Assembly (NCBI RefSeq): GCF_033807575.1
Contig: NC_084707.1
Location: 17,346,550 to 17,410,549 of the forward strand
DNA: 64,000 nt
Source: Cydia pomonella
Taxonomy: Eukaryota; Arthropoda; Insecta; Lepidoptera; Tortricidae
Reading direction: 5' to 3'
Shown here: positions 15,001-26,700 of the stretch, one piece after another
How positions within the stretch are numbered: the first letter of the stretch is position 1
How the letters are laid out: every line of letters starts with the position of its first letter
Translations under genes and position numbers: made by a program
The notes under the pieces: model-generated
Seen by the model: only the letters and a program-made list of their open reading frames with translations
Told to the model about the DNA's origin: nothing
Databases searched by the model: none

Positions 15001-18000
15001 GGTACCTATATATTATGAGGGATTTGTATGTATGGTATGTATTATTTTAGCCTATAGAATGCATGGGCCCACCAGTCAATCGTACCGTGCCGAAGTTACA
15101 TATCAAATACATAAATGTAACTAACTAATGCACGTGGTTTTTCCATTTGAATTGAATGAAACCAAGACAGTGTTGATTAGCTAGTCCTTTGTTGCATTTT
15201 AAATGTACCTAAATCAAAACCGCAGGTAAATCTTTGACACAAAACTGTTCTTTGTTTTACCAAGGATACATCGCGATGCCGATTCGAATTTGCAGATCAA
15301 TGAAAATTTGATCTCATCTAAGCACTCGCCCATTACATGTTTCATGCATTTTCCTTGTACCTATCTCACTTATCTCTATCTCTATCTCTATGTAGTAAAA
15401 ACAAAGTCTTTAGTCTTACTTAAATAATAATTGAGGACACGATTTGACACTACAATTTATAAATTATGACTTTATTATGTTTGAAAAATTATTTATGCTA
15501 AAAACGAAATTGAGTTTAGCGACAACCTTTTTAAAATTTATAAATGCTGGCTTTTACAGAAAAATAGTTAAAAAAATTACATGTAGGATTGGGAATTACA
15601 TCCTATTGCTGCGTGGCTGGCCATCTTCGGCTTCGTCCTCGTCCGGTCCGGTGCATGTTCGCGACCGACATTCTTGCCGCTGCTGGCGTGGCCTGGCGAG
15701 TTGGCACCTCCATGTGGCACTCGATTGACGCTGTTTAGAGCCAGCCAGCTCTGCTTCCGATGATAATGATGGTGGGCCGGGATAACCCTGGAGCCTGGAC
15801 ACCTCTTGACACGCGCTTCTTAATTTATTTTCTTAAATGGGTTTCCAATTTTCTGACGTTGGTTGGTTCTTCTTAGATTGACTGGTTCTGACTGCGTGGA
15901 TTGTTGCGTTGAAGGTGTGATTGATGTTCTGAGTTAATCTGAATGCGTTGGTTCTTCTCTTCTTTTGTAGTTTTAGTAGATTTTTTCTTCTTTCTTGAAA
16001 GTTAGTTCCTTAATAGTATCCTGGCAGGATCGCCATCAAATAACAAGAGTGTATCTTGTTATATATTGTTTGGAGCAGGGACGAGGAGTATGAAGAGAAG
16101 CAACTTATGTGTGATAGTATAAGAACGTATATTCTGTAAAAGCCTGCCTATATATACACGTTAGGTTGCGCTGACACAAGCAATATGCGTTTATGTCACA
16201 GTAACCCAGTGTGTTACTGCTAAATACTAAAAGTGTCTAATTGCCATATTACAAATAAGTAAGTCTTTTAAGTGAAAGCGAATGGCTAATTTTGGTATAC
16301 TTACTAAGTATACCCAGTACATAATATTGGTGCACTGAGAACAATTCAGTAACAGATCGATACAGTTTTTTTTTTAGTTCGAATGTCGCTTTGCATTACA
16401 TTTTGCAGTAAGGAAGCTGCACATTAGTAACAAAAAGGTATGGGTTATATTTATTATATTCTTATTACTCTGTGCTCCGCTATACTAACCTGCGCGTTTA
16501 TTTGTAGAGTAACTTATCCAGAGAGCAGTGTGGTCTACTAGCGACATTTAATACAACTTTGATGAGGGGCATAACCTTGTGTAGAGCTTGAGTCTTTGTT
16601 ATTGACTTGTCTCCCGTTAACATTCGTTAGCCAAATTGATAATACTGATAAATCTAATTAAAAGGTCATGATCAAGGCCAGAGTTGATAACCTTTATTAT
16701 AGGTTTATCTCACAATTATTTAATTGTAATGTGTAAACTTCTTATTCCCGTAATTTATTCGTGCATTACCTGCTTCTAAAGTTTTCTGTTGTTTATATCT
16801 TGCTACCCTAAGGTTGTCAGGAAGATATCGCTCACAGCGATAAGACTGCCTGTTGCTGTCTTTAGTTACATTGTAAATGTTTTATTGAATTTTTAATTTG
16901 TGATGCAATAAAGTGTATTTACCTACTTACTTATCGCTCATACTTAAAGTAATAAAAGTTCTTGATATCTCTCAACACTAGCCATGTCCAAGTGACTGGA
17001 AAATAAAGGACGTAGCTCGAGAAGGCCTCCAACAAGGTGGACAGATCATCTGGTATAGATTGCAGGGAATCATTGATTAAGGCTGCCCTTAACTGAATTA
17101 ATGGAAATCCTTAATGCTTGTGTTCAGAGGTAGCCTTTTGTCAGCTGATATGACTTGGTAAATCACGTCAGTATATCTACGGCACTAGGCCGGCCGCTGT
17201 TACGGCCGACCGTAGGACGCGCGCGCCCGCAGTGCGCACGCCGGATCACCTTGACTGCGCGCGCGCACCTTAAAGCGACAAGTCATCAAACATTCCTCGA
17301 ATTCACAGAACGAGTTGTATTCGATTTAAAAAATCTCAACTTAATTGTTACTTTGACGTTACTTGCATTGCAGTGCATCTTGCGCGCGACTGTAAACGAG
17401 TATTACTACGAACGCCGCACGCACGTAAAAGGCGCACTTTGAGTAATGTCATATCAATATCTAATCAAATTGCGATTTTTATTGTTAGAATGCGGCTCGA
17501 GGCCATAAATTAAAGAATGCTCGATACAAGATGTATTAGATTACGCGCTAAAAAAGTAGCTTCAACATGTTGTAGCAACATTAGAAAAATGTAAAGACAT
17601 GTTCCTCTTACTGCTTCTTACATGAACGGTTGCCTTTGATAAGAATAATTTTATTATATTAACTAAGCAATCGATTGTCATGATTATCTAGTCATATGAA
17701 CTCGTCAGTATTCTAAATAATTGACCATAATATGTATAGGTACGCAGGTTGGTGTTGCATACCTAATATGTAGGTAATATGATAATAGAAGCGATTTATT
17801 ACCGTACGCCTAAAATAAACACTACTTTAAGAAACAAACAAGTTTAATCCATATTAATAAGATAACTGCAGATCTATTCGTAACAAGTTTTCCTACTATC
17901 TTCTAGTAAGAAAAGTGATGTTTATTTTGGGATTTTAATCGGGATATGTATTTCAAGCGGAGCGGCATCCGGCCGAATGTGAGTGTTCCAATTTGTGGTG

Positions 18001-19510
18001 ATGGCGATACCAGATTTCATTGCTTTCTGACTGAAACAGCTTTCTATTTTGGCTCAAAAAACTTACTCTTGAAATATATCCCCCTAAACCTGTATACATG
18101 AGACTCATGAGAGCGATAAAGTTTCTTAAGCGTTTTAGTCTTAGAGAGTTCATACAGAGCTTTAGAAGTCAATTATTACAAAGTTTTAGTAGGTGGCAAC
18201 AAGAATTATAATTACTTAATAATCTTTTTACATTATTTTTATACTAGGTCTATTTTTTATGATATCTTGATGTTAGTATGATTCACAAGTCACAAGAGTT
18301 TAAATTCGATGCTCAAGATTATCAAGAAATCAGCTTAGAATAGGTTTTTTTAGAACTTAGAAATTTTACTAGATGACATTGTAAAAAATGTCGACTTATC
18401 CAATATGGTAAGTAGGTTCTAAATTCAGGTCAATATTTAAATGAGAGCATTTAAAAAGAGAATATACTTAATTAACCATCAGAATTCAAATAGTCTACAT
18501 TAATCGGTTTAGTCATCTAAAAATGTTTAGCATATGTTTTAATAGATAAGTAAATAAAGAGTGTTGTGCAACGAATGTGTAACTTAGTAACTGTGTTATT
18601 TGTATATGACGTGATCACACTGGTCACGTATTTATAGGTGGCAACTGTTTAGTCAATAGATGAGAAATATATGGCAAATAGGACCGGTTAGGATTTACAG
18701 CAAACAACAATATTGTGCTGGTAAATAACTTATGAGCTTACTAAAATATGGTGCCCGCAGTTCCGAAATGATGGTACCTTGGTGGTACCTTGATAAGTAA
18801 AGATGTATTGATACCACTGGCTACTCATTTTAATTAATATTAATTATTTCACATGTACAGTGCTACTTCTGTTTGGTTTTCTCAACAATCAAAATATAAT
18901 GTAGAAAAATTTAATAATAGTTTATTACATTTATTGTACCTATCATGCTTAATAAGGTCGAAAGAAAAACATAATTCTTGGTCGCTAGGTAGGGTTACCC
19001 AGAACGACGGCTAATTTAGTTAAGCTCCTATATTTATTTTATTATTATTACCTACCTATTAAAAATAAAAACCGAAAATGATAGTCCAAAACTTTTTCAA
19101 TTTAGTTTTTTTATGAGTAGGTAGGTATACAACAGTCGGATCACCGGTAGAACTCGATTCCAACCGGTTTGTCTATTGGCGGAAGTTTTATGAAACCTAG
19201 TTGTGCCGCCAAAAGTAGATTTTGTTGATTGATACAATTTCGTCACATTAAAAATTAGGGTACTGCTACCGTTAAATAGTGTTCAATTATGTAGTTTAGT
19301 ACAAACGGCGAGGTGCTAATTTTAATGTTGACTATACTCAACCGCTTTAAGATTAAAAGCAAGCTGATAAAACAGCCTTGACCTACCGTTGGACAGGTTG
19401 GAGGTGTCTAGCCTTGGCGGGCGCGGCAGCTCCCGCAAGTCGTAAGACTCCGACCTGCCGCAGCACTGCGGGGGGCACCATCTCGAGACCTTGCTCTTCA
19501 CTACACCCAT
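91..19510 (-). CDS. Annulin-like protein-glutamine gamma-glutamyltransferase (transglutaminase 1), 12 exons, 759 aa
   Basis: Calcium-dependent protein cross-linking enzyme that joins Gln and Lys side chains. Exons in coding order: 19510-19387, 8779-8555, 7701-7423, 7234-7083, 6377-6137, 5566-5406, 4780-4595, 4110-4000, 3758-3579, 3091-2891, 2331-2089, 267-91 (stop TAA 93-91). All introns are GT-AG and phases close to exactly 760 codons. The start at 19510 has a strong context (GCCATGGG) and exposes Gly2. With Cys12, Cys16 and Cys17 this resembles the myristoyl/palmitoyl head of annulin-type enzymes, which sit at the inner membrane face. An N-terminal beta-sandwich (about 45-190) precedes the catalytic core with Cys331 (AQCWV), His390 (WNYHVWNE) and Asp413 (WQAIDSTPQE). 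Two C-terminal beta-barrels follow (about 520-759). The triad is intact, so activity is expected. The enzyme family is certain; 'annulin' rests on the head and overall length. Confidence 0.93.
386..428. repeat. (TAGAA)n pentanucleotide tract
   Basis: About eight uninterrupted TAGAA units. On the minus strand it directly follows the AATAAA-containing 3' end of the LINE fragment at 429-845, so it is best read as that LINE's tail. Confidence 0.85.
429..845 (-). mobile_element. 5'-truncated LINE 3' end (reverse transcriptase C-terminus and 3' UTR)
   Basis: The minus strand at 844-650 reads 64 codons with the spacing LVTSSPHYMAMKIYNHLP, then FKKQLKLFL and a CFY motif. This is the usual C-terminal end of jockey/CR1-like insect reverse transcriptases. 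A 3' UTR of about 200 bp with GCAATAAA leads into the (TTCTA)n tail. It lies in the last intron of transglutaminase 1. No RT core remains. Confidence 0.65.
864..1523. mobile_element. GGGTTCCGTA-ended dispersed repeat, copy 1
   Basis: It begins AGGGTTCCGTAGTTAC and ends with the complement (GACTACGGAACCCTAAAA), so the ends are inverted repeats. A poly-G run and a (CAGA)n tract lie inside. Other copies lie at 30957-31884, 55926-56481 and 56941-57030. It sits in the last intron of transglutaminase 1. Confidence 0.65.
1448..1477. repeat. (CAGA)n microsatellite
   Basis: Six or seven CAGA units near the right end of the GGGTTCCGTA repeat, just before GGACATGGCG. The same relative place holds shorter CAGA runs in the related copies. 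Confidence 0.85.
2739..2860 (-). pseudogene. Decayed duplicate of transglutaminase 1 exon 10 inside intron 10
   Basis: About 122 bp in the intron between exons 10 and 11 aligns along its length with the 3' part of exon 10 (2891-3010 or so). Shared stretches include AGTCGCTTGTA, GTGTCGTGTC and CTCGAG/CTCGGG blocks in the same order on the plus strand. Read on the minus strand it holds in-frame TAG codons, a one-base insertion and no GT donor where the exon has one. It is therefore a dead tandem exon copy, not a usable alternative exon. Confidence 0.8.
5701..5960 (+). mobile_element. tRNA-derived SINE, family A, copy 1
   Basis: Box A-like TGGCCTAGTGGGTAGTGA is followed, after an extra segment of about 45 bp, by box B-like GGTTCAAATCC and then GGTAAGGGCA. 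The body ends near ATGTCCTATAAT and a TTTA-rich tail. It lies in intron 5 of transglutaminase 1. The cleanest relative is the minus-strand copy at 26081-26331. Confidence 0.75.
6455..6620 (+). mobile_element. Degenerate SINE-like remnant
   Basis: TTCGAATCCTGG followed by GGCATATTTG and a distant ATAGGACTAAGCC mimics the box B-to-tail order of SINE family A. The tRNA head is barely recognisable. It is in intron 4 of transglutaminase 1. Confidence 0.35.
9022..9223. mobile_element. Foldback MITE
   Basis: Two arms of about 60 bp are near-complementary. The left arm holds GGGATCCGTTTAAGGGC, CGGTATTGTGTTC and AAAAAGTAGAAG. The right arm holds CTTCTACTTTTTCA, GAACACGATACCG and ACACGGATTCCC. There is no coding capacity. 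It lies in intron 1 of transglutaminase 1. Confidence 0.7.
9892..10010 (-). mobile_element. LINE 3'-tail fragment (GTCGGTGGCAAAC family), copy 1
   Basis: The block ACGTCGGTGGCAAACAAGC, GGCCCGCCTGATGGTAAGC and CTGCAACTCCAGAGG recurs at least seven times in this window. The copy at 32018-32275 is joined to a reverse transcriptase C-terminus, which defines it as a LINE tail and puts this copy on the minus strand. Confidence 0.75.
10365..10842. mobile_element. MITE with ACAGGRTGATTCA termini
   Basis: The left end TACAGGATGATTCAGGAGA and the right end (complement TACAGGGTGATTCATGAGA) form an inverted repeat of about 26 bp around about 480 bp of AT-rich DNA. The termini and flanking TA fit a Tc1/mariner-type derivative. 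No transposase frame remains. The interior has a 67-codon open stretch that looks accidental. Confidence 0.7.
10843..11760. other. Intron 1 stretch without recognised features
   Basis: AT-rich intronic DNA of transglutaminase 1. The open frames here are short and show no family motif. Confidence 0.6.
11761..12484. mobile_element. AACCGACTTCAA-ended dispersed repeat
   Basis: It starts TTAACCGACTTCAAGATTTC and ends TTGAAGTCGGTTTTTTTT, an inverted terminal match. Inside, two related blocks repeat (GATGATCAGAAT / GAACTCTTCA at about 12070 and 12320). There is no convincing coding sequence. It lies in intron 1 of transglutaminase 1. Confidence 0.65.
12645..12995. mobile_element. MITE with CTCTCTGGATAT arms
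   Basis: The left arm (CATACAAACGTAGTCCCCA, then TTTTCCTCTCTGGATAT) pairs with the right arm (AATATCCAGAGAGGGAAAT, then CTTGTATGAAAA). The arms are about 65 bp and imperfect, with an AT-rich centre. Confidence 0.65.
14123..14367. mobile_element. Long-palindrome MITE, GGTAACGTAGTGGCAC arms
   Basis: Arms of about 75 bp: AGGTAACGTAGTGGCACC and GACAGGGAACCAG on the left mirror CTAGTTCCCTGTC and GGGTGCCACTACGTTACCT on the right, with AAAATAAGGG / CCCCTTATTTT inside. TA dinucleotides flank it. It is non-coding. Confidence 0.75.
14368..15589. other. Intron 1 stretch without recognised features
   Basis: AT-rich intronic DNA. A short TCTCTATCTCTATCTC run lies near 15370. No gene or clear repeat boundary was recognised. 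Confidence 0.55.
15590..16270 (-). other. Possible LTR-retroelement leader remnant
   Basis: On the minus strand, TATATATAGGCAGG at about 16147 is followed about 130 bp later by GGCGATCCTGCCAGGATAC, then an AAGAAAGAAG-rich leader and open, Arg/Ser/Gln-rich frames down to about 15596. This order looks like an LTR promoter, leader and start of a gag-like region. No second LTR, protease or RT is visible. Confidence 0.25.
16271..19386. other. Remainder of intron 1, with a GC-rich island near 17190-17440
   Basis: Mostly AT-rich. A local GC- and CpG-rich patch (GCGCGCGC runs) at about 17190-17440 carries a 95-codon open frame that matches no family I recognise. A LINE-like 3' end with AATAAAGTG lies at about 16840-16920. 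No other gene was seen. Confidence 0.45.
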
Positions 19511-20143
19511 GGCTCCTACACTCTCACAGAACCCGCGGATCGCCTTTACCACTAAATTATCACGATAAATTCCAAACGATTAGATCATAGCTGATTTTGG
19601 ACAACTCGACTGTGTAGTCTGCCACAACGTAAACAAAAGAGCGACTGTTCCGTTTATTGATTTTAAATCGAAGCGGATAAACTAGTTGTTTAAAATTAAG
19701 AGTTTTATTTTTGCCGCGTTTTTTCAACGCGTGCGCACCTCCGCGCGGAGTGAATTCGTCTGGCGCTACCTCCGTGGTCCGTGGCCAGTATGACCTCTTA
19801 TCAAAATTGCGAAACTATATAAATTGCTCAGAACCTCATCTAGAATGACACATTCTCTTATGAATTGACTTACTTAAGTGCGAGTCATTATTCTGCGGGA
19901 ATTGGTAAACTGGGAATCACCATTGACGTCTATTTATTTAGGAATGTAGGACAATAACATGGACTACACCTGATGTGAATAATTTTGTTGAACTATTTGT
20001 AAAGTAAATAGATATCTGAAACTATTAAAATATACCCGGGACCCGGGTGCATCCTTAAACTGCGTTCAAAAGAGAGGTATGGACATTGTGAATGTCATCT
20101 CGCTTTGTGTGGTACGGCACAGCACTGCGGATGTCCTTCCAGG

Positions 20144-20272
20144 GGGCCTACCGCGAAAACCGAAATTCGCAAATTTTGGGGATTTTTCTCTTTTACTCTC
20201 ACTAAGATGTAATTAGAGTGACAGAGAAAAATGCCCGCAATTGACGAACTTCGATTTTCGCGGTTACAGCCC
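20144..20272. mobile_element. Short palindromic MITE (ACCGCGAAAACCGAA arms)
   Basis: GGGCCTACCGCGAAAACCGA on the left mirrors TCGATTTTCGCGGTTACAGC on the right. TTTTTCTC and GAGAAAAAT pair further in. About 129 bp, non-coding, between the two transglutaminase genes. Confidence 0.75.
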
Positions 20273-20362
20273 AGATCTAGGGAAGAGCTCAACTGGGGAA
20301 GTACCTCCACGTTACAGAAAACCGCAGCCAAATAACACTAGACCTTACTCATAGTGTTGTGT

Positions 20363-20530
20363 TCCTGCCGGTGAGTAAGGTTGCCAGAGCTCAACGAGGT
20401 GGGGGGGGGGGGAAACGTGTTAGGGTCGGCAACGTGCATGGAGCTCCTCTGGAGTTTCAGGCGTACATAGGCTACGGAGACTGCTTACCATCAGGCGGGC
20501 CGTATGCTTGTTTGCCACCGACGTAGTATT
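20363..20530 (+). mobile_element. LINE 3'-tail fragment (GTCGGTGGCAAAC family), copy 2
   Basis: It reads TGGAGTTTCAGGCGTACAT, GACTGCTTACCATCAGGCGG and GTTTGCCACCGACGTAG, followed by a poly-A run at about 20531. The order and the A tail fit plus-strand LINE orientation. The 5' part contains a poly-G tract. Confidence 0.75.
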
Positions 20531-21828
20531 AAAAAAAAAAAAAACAACGGGTCGCACTCCGGGAGTGCCGGCAGAAGTGAAAACTTGAATATTAACGTTG
20601 TGAATTTTTGATATTTTGGAATGGCTAGGGAATAATTTTGCACGAATTGCTTTCATTATCAGTATAAAAGTACTATCATTTATGTCGTAAAATACAATAG
20701 TCATACACAAACATGACAAATTATATTACAATAAAAACACAGAACTATTACAATTATTTAACATTAAAAAGTTTATCTCTCAGAAAAATCAACTGCCACC
20801 CATAATTTCAACGACTCTACTCTACTGGCTTCAATGACATTGTAACCGTTTTTCGATCAGGTCACGTGTCCGTCTTACGAATTTGCAATCTGTCGAATCT
20901 GTCGGTCACGTGACCTGTCGCAAGTTTAACATTTTTTCCCTATCACAAAAAGTGCACAGCGCCGCTAAAGAAGTTTTCACTTCAAACATATTTTGTAAAA
21001 CATGAGATCGAGATATTATTAAATCAATTTTAAACTTATGATTTTTAGAACAACTTTTTTTTTTTACAAGCCATAACTTTCGTAACAACCAGCTTCCGCG
21101 AATTTCAAGTACCTACGTACATAATAAATTTTCATCTAAAAGGCCCGTGCTAGTACTAAAAGCTTTTTGCACAGTCGTCTCTTTCAAATAGTTCTCTAAT
21201 TATTAATATTCCTTTTTTGCTTAACTGTCTAAAAGTAATAAAATGCCAAAAAATGTAATATATATCAGGGAGAAAGACATTCGTGGCAGGTTTTCTACCT
21301 GTTATTTATTATTGTTTACAACTTAATTAGGTACTGTATACTGTGCTTTAACGCGCACACATGACAAATTTACTGCGATGACATCATACAGTGGCCGCGA
21401 ACTTACTACGTAATACGTATCTTACCTACCTAATAATATTTGTCATCGAAGCGCGCAGACGAAGGTTTTATTGGCATTTTCCTTAGAAATCCGTAAATTA
21501 CATGACATATAGGTAAATATTGGGAACTTAGAGTCAATTTTAAAGAATTATGAGACATCCCGATTAGAGGTCGGCACTAAAGCATACGAGATTTTTAGTG
21601 AAATACAAATTACGCATTACTCCTAATTCCATTTAGTTAGGGTCATCCAAAAAAGTGTCGTAGGACATAATATATCTGAACATAATACGTATCCCATGTT
21701 TACTGTACTATGACAAATAAAAATATTGATTGATTGATATCTGGCATACATCAGCTTATTACGTCAGTTAAGGTTGTTAGCGTAAGTACAATATTACCTT
21801 CCTACCTACGAAAAGAACTGAGGACTAT

Positions 21829-22258
21829 GCCTGGTTCACATCTATTCCAGTAGCATTCCAGTCCAGTGGTCGAATTAGTGCTGAACTGGATCACATCGAT
21901 TACAGTAACCCTTTAACGGGCAAGACTGAAAAAAATCCTCAATTCAAGCCTCATCGCCAATCTACAGTCCTGAAAATTCTGTACAAGGAAAAAATAAAAA
22001 AGATGGTGTTGTAGGGTGGTCTCTTTCAGACCGTTGCCCTATAAAGAGACAATTCCAATCATTAAATAGTTGTTGAAGCGATAACACATAGATTGGGAGA
22101 GCTGAAATCAAGTTAGACCGTCAATCCAGTCACTGAACTGGAATGCTCACTGGAATGAGTGAGTATATCCCACTGCCGGTTCACATTATTCCAGTCGCAT
22201 TCCAGTGCTGGTTTAGATCACTAGACTAGAATGCTACTGAAATAGATGTGAACAGGGT
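21829..22258. mobile_element. MITE with CTGGTTCACATCTATT termini
   Basis: Left CTGGTTCACATCTATTCCAG and right (complement CCTGTTCACATCTATTTCAG) extend to imperfect inverted repeats of about 40 bp. A third related block (GGTTCACATTATTCCAGTCG) starts near 22178, making nested hairpins. TAT flanks both ends. Confidence 0.7.
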
Positions 22259-23709
22259 ATAAAAAAAATATCCATGCAATTTTCAGCGAAATTTCAAAAT
22301 GTAGCTGAAATTCCTAAACACACCTAGTCTAGCCATGAATTCTGTTACAAAGTTAAAGTTATTTGATAATGTTTTATATACCTAATAAAGGGACTAATAA
22401 CGAATAAAAATGCCTAATAAATATTCCATACTGTCAGCCCTCACCTCAATACATGCCATTTTAGGAGCAAGCGAACATGGCATAATTTACACGCCAGTTT
22501 TTGCGGAAATATATTCTTATTCTGATAAAAATTATTCAGGTGACCAAATTTTTTACGATTTTCAATGTATTCCTTGTCTGAAGCTGAATACAGATCTAAG
22601 GGAGCGGCAGATGTAATGAACAAAGTGCTGCGAGACTATCATCTCGTGTATTTTATGGTTTTGTGGGCTGATCCAGATAAAAGGGTCACTAAGCCCAAGT
22701 TTTCCGAAAACTTGATCCGGTGTTTCAATAACTTTAAATTTATAGTTCTTATGTACAATTAACTGTGTAAAAGAATTTATGGCAAGACCAGGTAGCGTAT
22801 ACTTGAAACAATTGTTCAGTTAACTGAAGCCAAAGCACGTTCGCAGGCTATTTCGAGACTCGTTAAAGTTTACACTTCACAGTTAGTAATTCAAAATCCT
22901 GTTTTTGTTAGACATACATGACTACATGTTAGGTGCATTATGCTGAAATCAAACTTCAAATAGATGACAGTTTGACAGTGTTATTAGACTAGGGCTTATG
23001 GGTCTTAGCTAGGTCACGTAGCTAATTTATCAAAGGAGAGGTAATATAATAAAATAAACAAAAAAATTCAGTGCATGCTTTTTTATTTTTGAGATCCCAA
23101 AAACACACAAACACAACTTTTTTTGGTATTTTAAAAATATTTTTATAGTATAGTTGGTAGATAAACACATAATAATAATCTTATTTATTTAAATCTTAAA
23201 GTAAGGTATTAAATCTATATTTTTTCTTTTATAAAGAAATAATATTTGTCATAGCAAAGGTTATATGGCACTTGAAGCATCGGTCTCCTTCTTATTAAAC
23301 ACGTTTTTAATATTAAATTATTATTATTGGCATGTGATGATAATCATCATAATAAATCACTCCGTGAAAATTGTGAAAGTATAAACTTAATTTTTTTTGT
23401 TTTTTATTTAAACTGTGCGCGTGAAATAACTCATAAATAATATATCCGTTGTCGAGTCCATGGTCGTCGTAAAAGTCATCGTAGAGGCAGTCGACGGGTT
23501 GTCAGCCCCATAAAATATTCTTATAGATACGTTCACAGAAAACACTTAAAAAACGTTTAAAGAGTCTTTAAAACAACGACTTGTTCCTCTTGAACAATGA
23601 CTTGTTGTTCGGGCGCCACGTACACGTAGGAACGTTCCATTTGTGACGCTAGAGGCGAAGACGGCCCCGGGGAGCGGCGCGGAGAGGCCGCGTGGGGCCC
23701 GGGGCCGTG
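22259..23709. other. Intergenic spacer and presumed 3' UTR of transglutaminase 2
   Basis: AT-rich. Two overlapping 65-68-codon plus-strand frames at 22410-22762 match no family I know. On the minus strand AATAAA signals occur near 23405 and 23088, either of which could end the transcript whose stop is at 23710. Confidence 0.45.
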
Positions 23710-26700
23710 CTAGCCTCGCACGTTCACGGTTGTGCAGCCGAAGATCTCGTCCATCTGCCGCGACGAGAACGTCACCACGATGCGCCGCTCGCCGTGTCGC
23801 CGCGGCATGAACTTGTCCTGGTAGTTCACGAACTCACCGGGCTTCACGTCACGGAAGCGGATCTGGAAACATACCAAACGTAAGCATACTCTCTTTCCTA
23901 CACGCACCTTCCCAACTTATCAAATTCATGGAAACTGGTTTACCTGTCTAGGCCGCTGTACTCCAGGCCCTTCGAATGTGAAGAAGCAGTCGGTCAAGTG
24001 CACATTCAGTGGGTTCTGGAAGCTGAATGTGACGGCGCATTCCTGGCCTATGCATGGCTGACTCCTCACCTACAACAATTTTATGGGAGTAAGTTATGAA
24101 ATCGTGAGTCGTCATCCAATATTTTGATTTAAAAGAAAAGGGTTTGTAATCCTACCATGTGTAAAAAAAACGATAATTACGAAAATTACCTGCACTTGCA
24201 TTCTCGGCTTATGCAGCGGGAAGTCATCTTCGTCGGACCACGCCTGGCGCGTCTGTTTGACGTAGGCCATAGCGTGGACCTTGACCATCGAGTGGTCTAC
24301 CAGCTTGTCCATGTACTCCTGTGGTGTGACGTGTAACTTGAGGACCTCACGTTGGCCGGCGCGCACGACAAACTCGCCCTGCGCCCGCCGGAGACGCGAT
24401 GCGATCGCGCCCGTGTAGTAGCATGAGGATGCCGTCAGCACGCACCATATGGTACGATCTTCGTGCGATTTATTCTGGAAAAAGTTATGATCATTTTAGG
24501 GTTTTATTTTATGATGAGCATAACTGAAACTGATACTCCACCAAAACATTTAATTTAAAGCGTTCCCAAGGCTCACGCCTCACAGCCTAACCGTGGCACT
24601 TTCTTAATAAAAAGTTATCTAGATCAAAGGCATCAAAGTCAATGTCTCCTATTAAAAAACTCCTGTCTACGAAGAATACCTAATTCATAAAAAATATACA
24701 TGTGTTTCCTTAACTGTTACTAATGCATTTAACCAACTGACCTGAATATTCATAGTACAATCAAACGGCTGACCATACGGCACGATATCAATGTCCATAA
24801 GGTCGAAGTACACGTCCTCGTAGTTGCGGTCGGGGTACTCGTAGTATTGCTGCAGCCGCTGGTAGCCGCGGCAGGAGGCGATGACCGCGAGCCGCTCGGG
24901 CGACGAGCTGTCCATCGTCTTGTACTCGTGCGTGATCTCCAGCATGTCGCTCTCGCCTTCATCATCGTCGCGGTTTGGATTCTTGGTGAGGATCTTGCGG
25001 CCAACTCTGAGAGAGTGAATACCTATTTTACAGGATGTTACTTATTTACCTACTGTTGCCTATCCCTGTTATACTATACATATGAGGCTTTTTCTTGTTT
25101 TTGTTTGAGATGGCGTTTTGGACACATTCCAAAAGTTGTATGTTTGGTCAGATATGTCAAAGAGCTGGCTTGAGAAAGGTGCCCAAAGGCAGAAAATACC
25201 TCAAATAGAAACAGGTAATAAATCAAAAAGACCTCAAAGTACGTAGTTAATGCTACGGCTATACTGCGCAGACTTAAAAAAAAATGAAAATTTGGTAAGT
25301 ACCTCTTCAAAATTTGACTGATCACTTATTGGGATATTTTTAGTAGGCACCTAGGTTACTTTTTGAATGCGAGCGTTAAATTTACAATCGGTAAATTCAG
25401 TCATTAGAATTTGAAAATTAATTAGATCGACAAGTCCTACCTATATGAATGTTTTCATAAGAGCTTGTTAAACAAAAATATAGCGTAATTCAACTCACTG
25501 ATAATTATTTGACGCCATCCTAATGAATCCCCACTCGGAATTTTCTTCCTCCTGGAAGTGGCACAGCTCGGCGTTGATCTGGTTGTACATGCACGGCGTG
25601 TCGTACTGGAAGCCGACCTCTCCGCGACGGACGGCCTCGACGCTGGCTGGACCACATTGGTATACTGATTCAGCTTCCTCCTGAGGTGTGGCATCGATAA
25701 TTTGCCACCCGCTGTAACCTAAATAATAACAGAGATATGTCTAGGATAAATGAGCCACTATTCAATTCAGCCTAATATAATAATAATTGCTACATGGTGT
25801 CAGGAAACGTATTTAGACTGCTACCTAATAATATATTTCAACAAAAACTCCGACATTGGGTAATTGTTTTTTTTTTACTTATGGTTATTCATAAACGCGT
25901 TACAAGCCTGGATTTGCTATGAATCGTTTGTCTTTATCTGTCATTTTGACTTATGTATTTGTAAGAAAGGGATAAAATATAATTTAACTAAATCAGGCCC
26001 GTAAAGTTTTATGAATAAGAGGGTAAGTGATTTTTTTAAATAATTGACGTAAGTTAGTTGACAATTTAAAATTTGCTTTAATAAATAAATAAATAAGTAT
26101 CATAGGACATTTTTACACAAATAGACTAAGCCCTACAGTAAGCTAAAGAAGGCTTGTGTTATGGGTACTCAGACAACGATATATATAATATACAAATACT
26201 TAAATACACACCACAGTAAATGCCAAATACCTGTGCTTATCAAACAAATAAGTGCCCTTACCGGGTTTCGAACCCGGGACCATCGGCTTCATAGGCAGAG
26301 TCACTACCCACTAGGCCAGACAGGTCGTCGAAGGATATTCATTTTAATTCTATTTACTTATTTATTTCAAATTGTACATTTTAATTTGCACATTGTACCT
26401 GACCATGATTCTCACAAATAAAAATTTTGAACATTAAAAAAAACACCATTGATAGACTGAATAAGCAGAGATCAAAGCATTCACAAATTTGCTTCGTTTA
26501 TGGAACATGCTTGGAACAAGATATTAGTTAGGGTTAACTTAAACTAGGGAAGCTTTTTATTGAAATATGTACTCTAATAGAATTAGGCATGCTGACTTAA
26601 GTCTAAATAAAAATATGTACCCTGCGGCAAGTCGGGTCTTTGCATCCAAACATCGTTCCAGACGTGGAAGTTCCAGCAGGAATCATAGCAGTCCTCATCA

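Noticed and set aside
17155..17442. 95-codon frame in a GC-rich patch
   Set aside because: The frame follows from local GC richness. The protein has no known motif and lies inside intron 1.
22410..22762. Two overlapping plus-strand frames of 65-68 codons
   Set aside because: No recognisable motif, AT-rich codon use like the spacer around them, and no splice or promoter context.
26255..26331. tRNA-like sequence on the minus strand
   Set aside because: It is the SINE family A head, followed by the SINE body.
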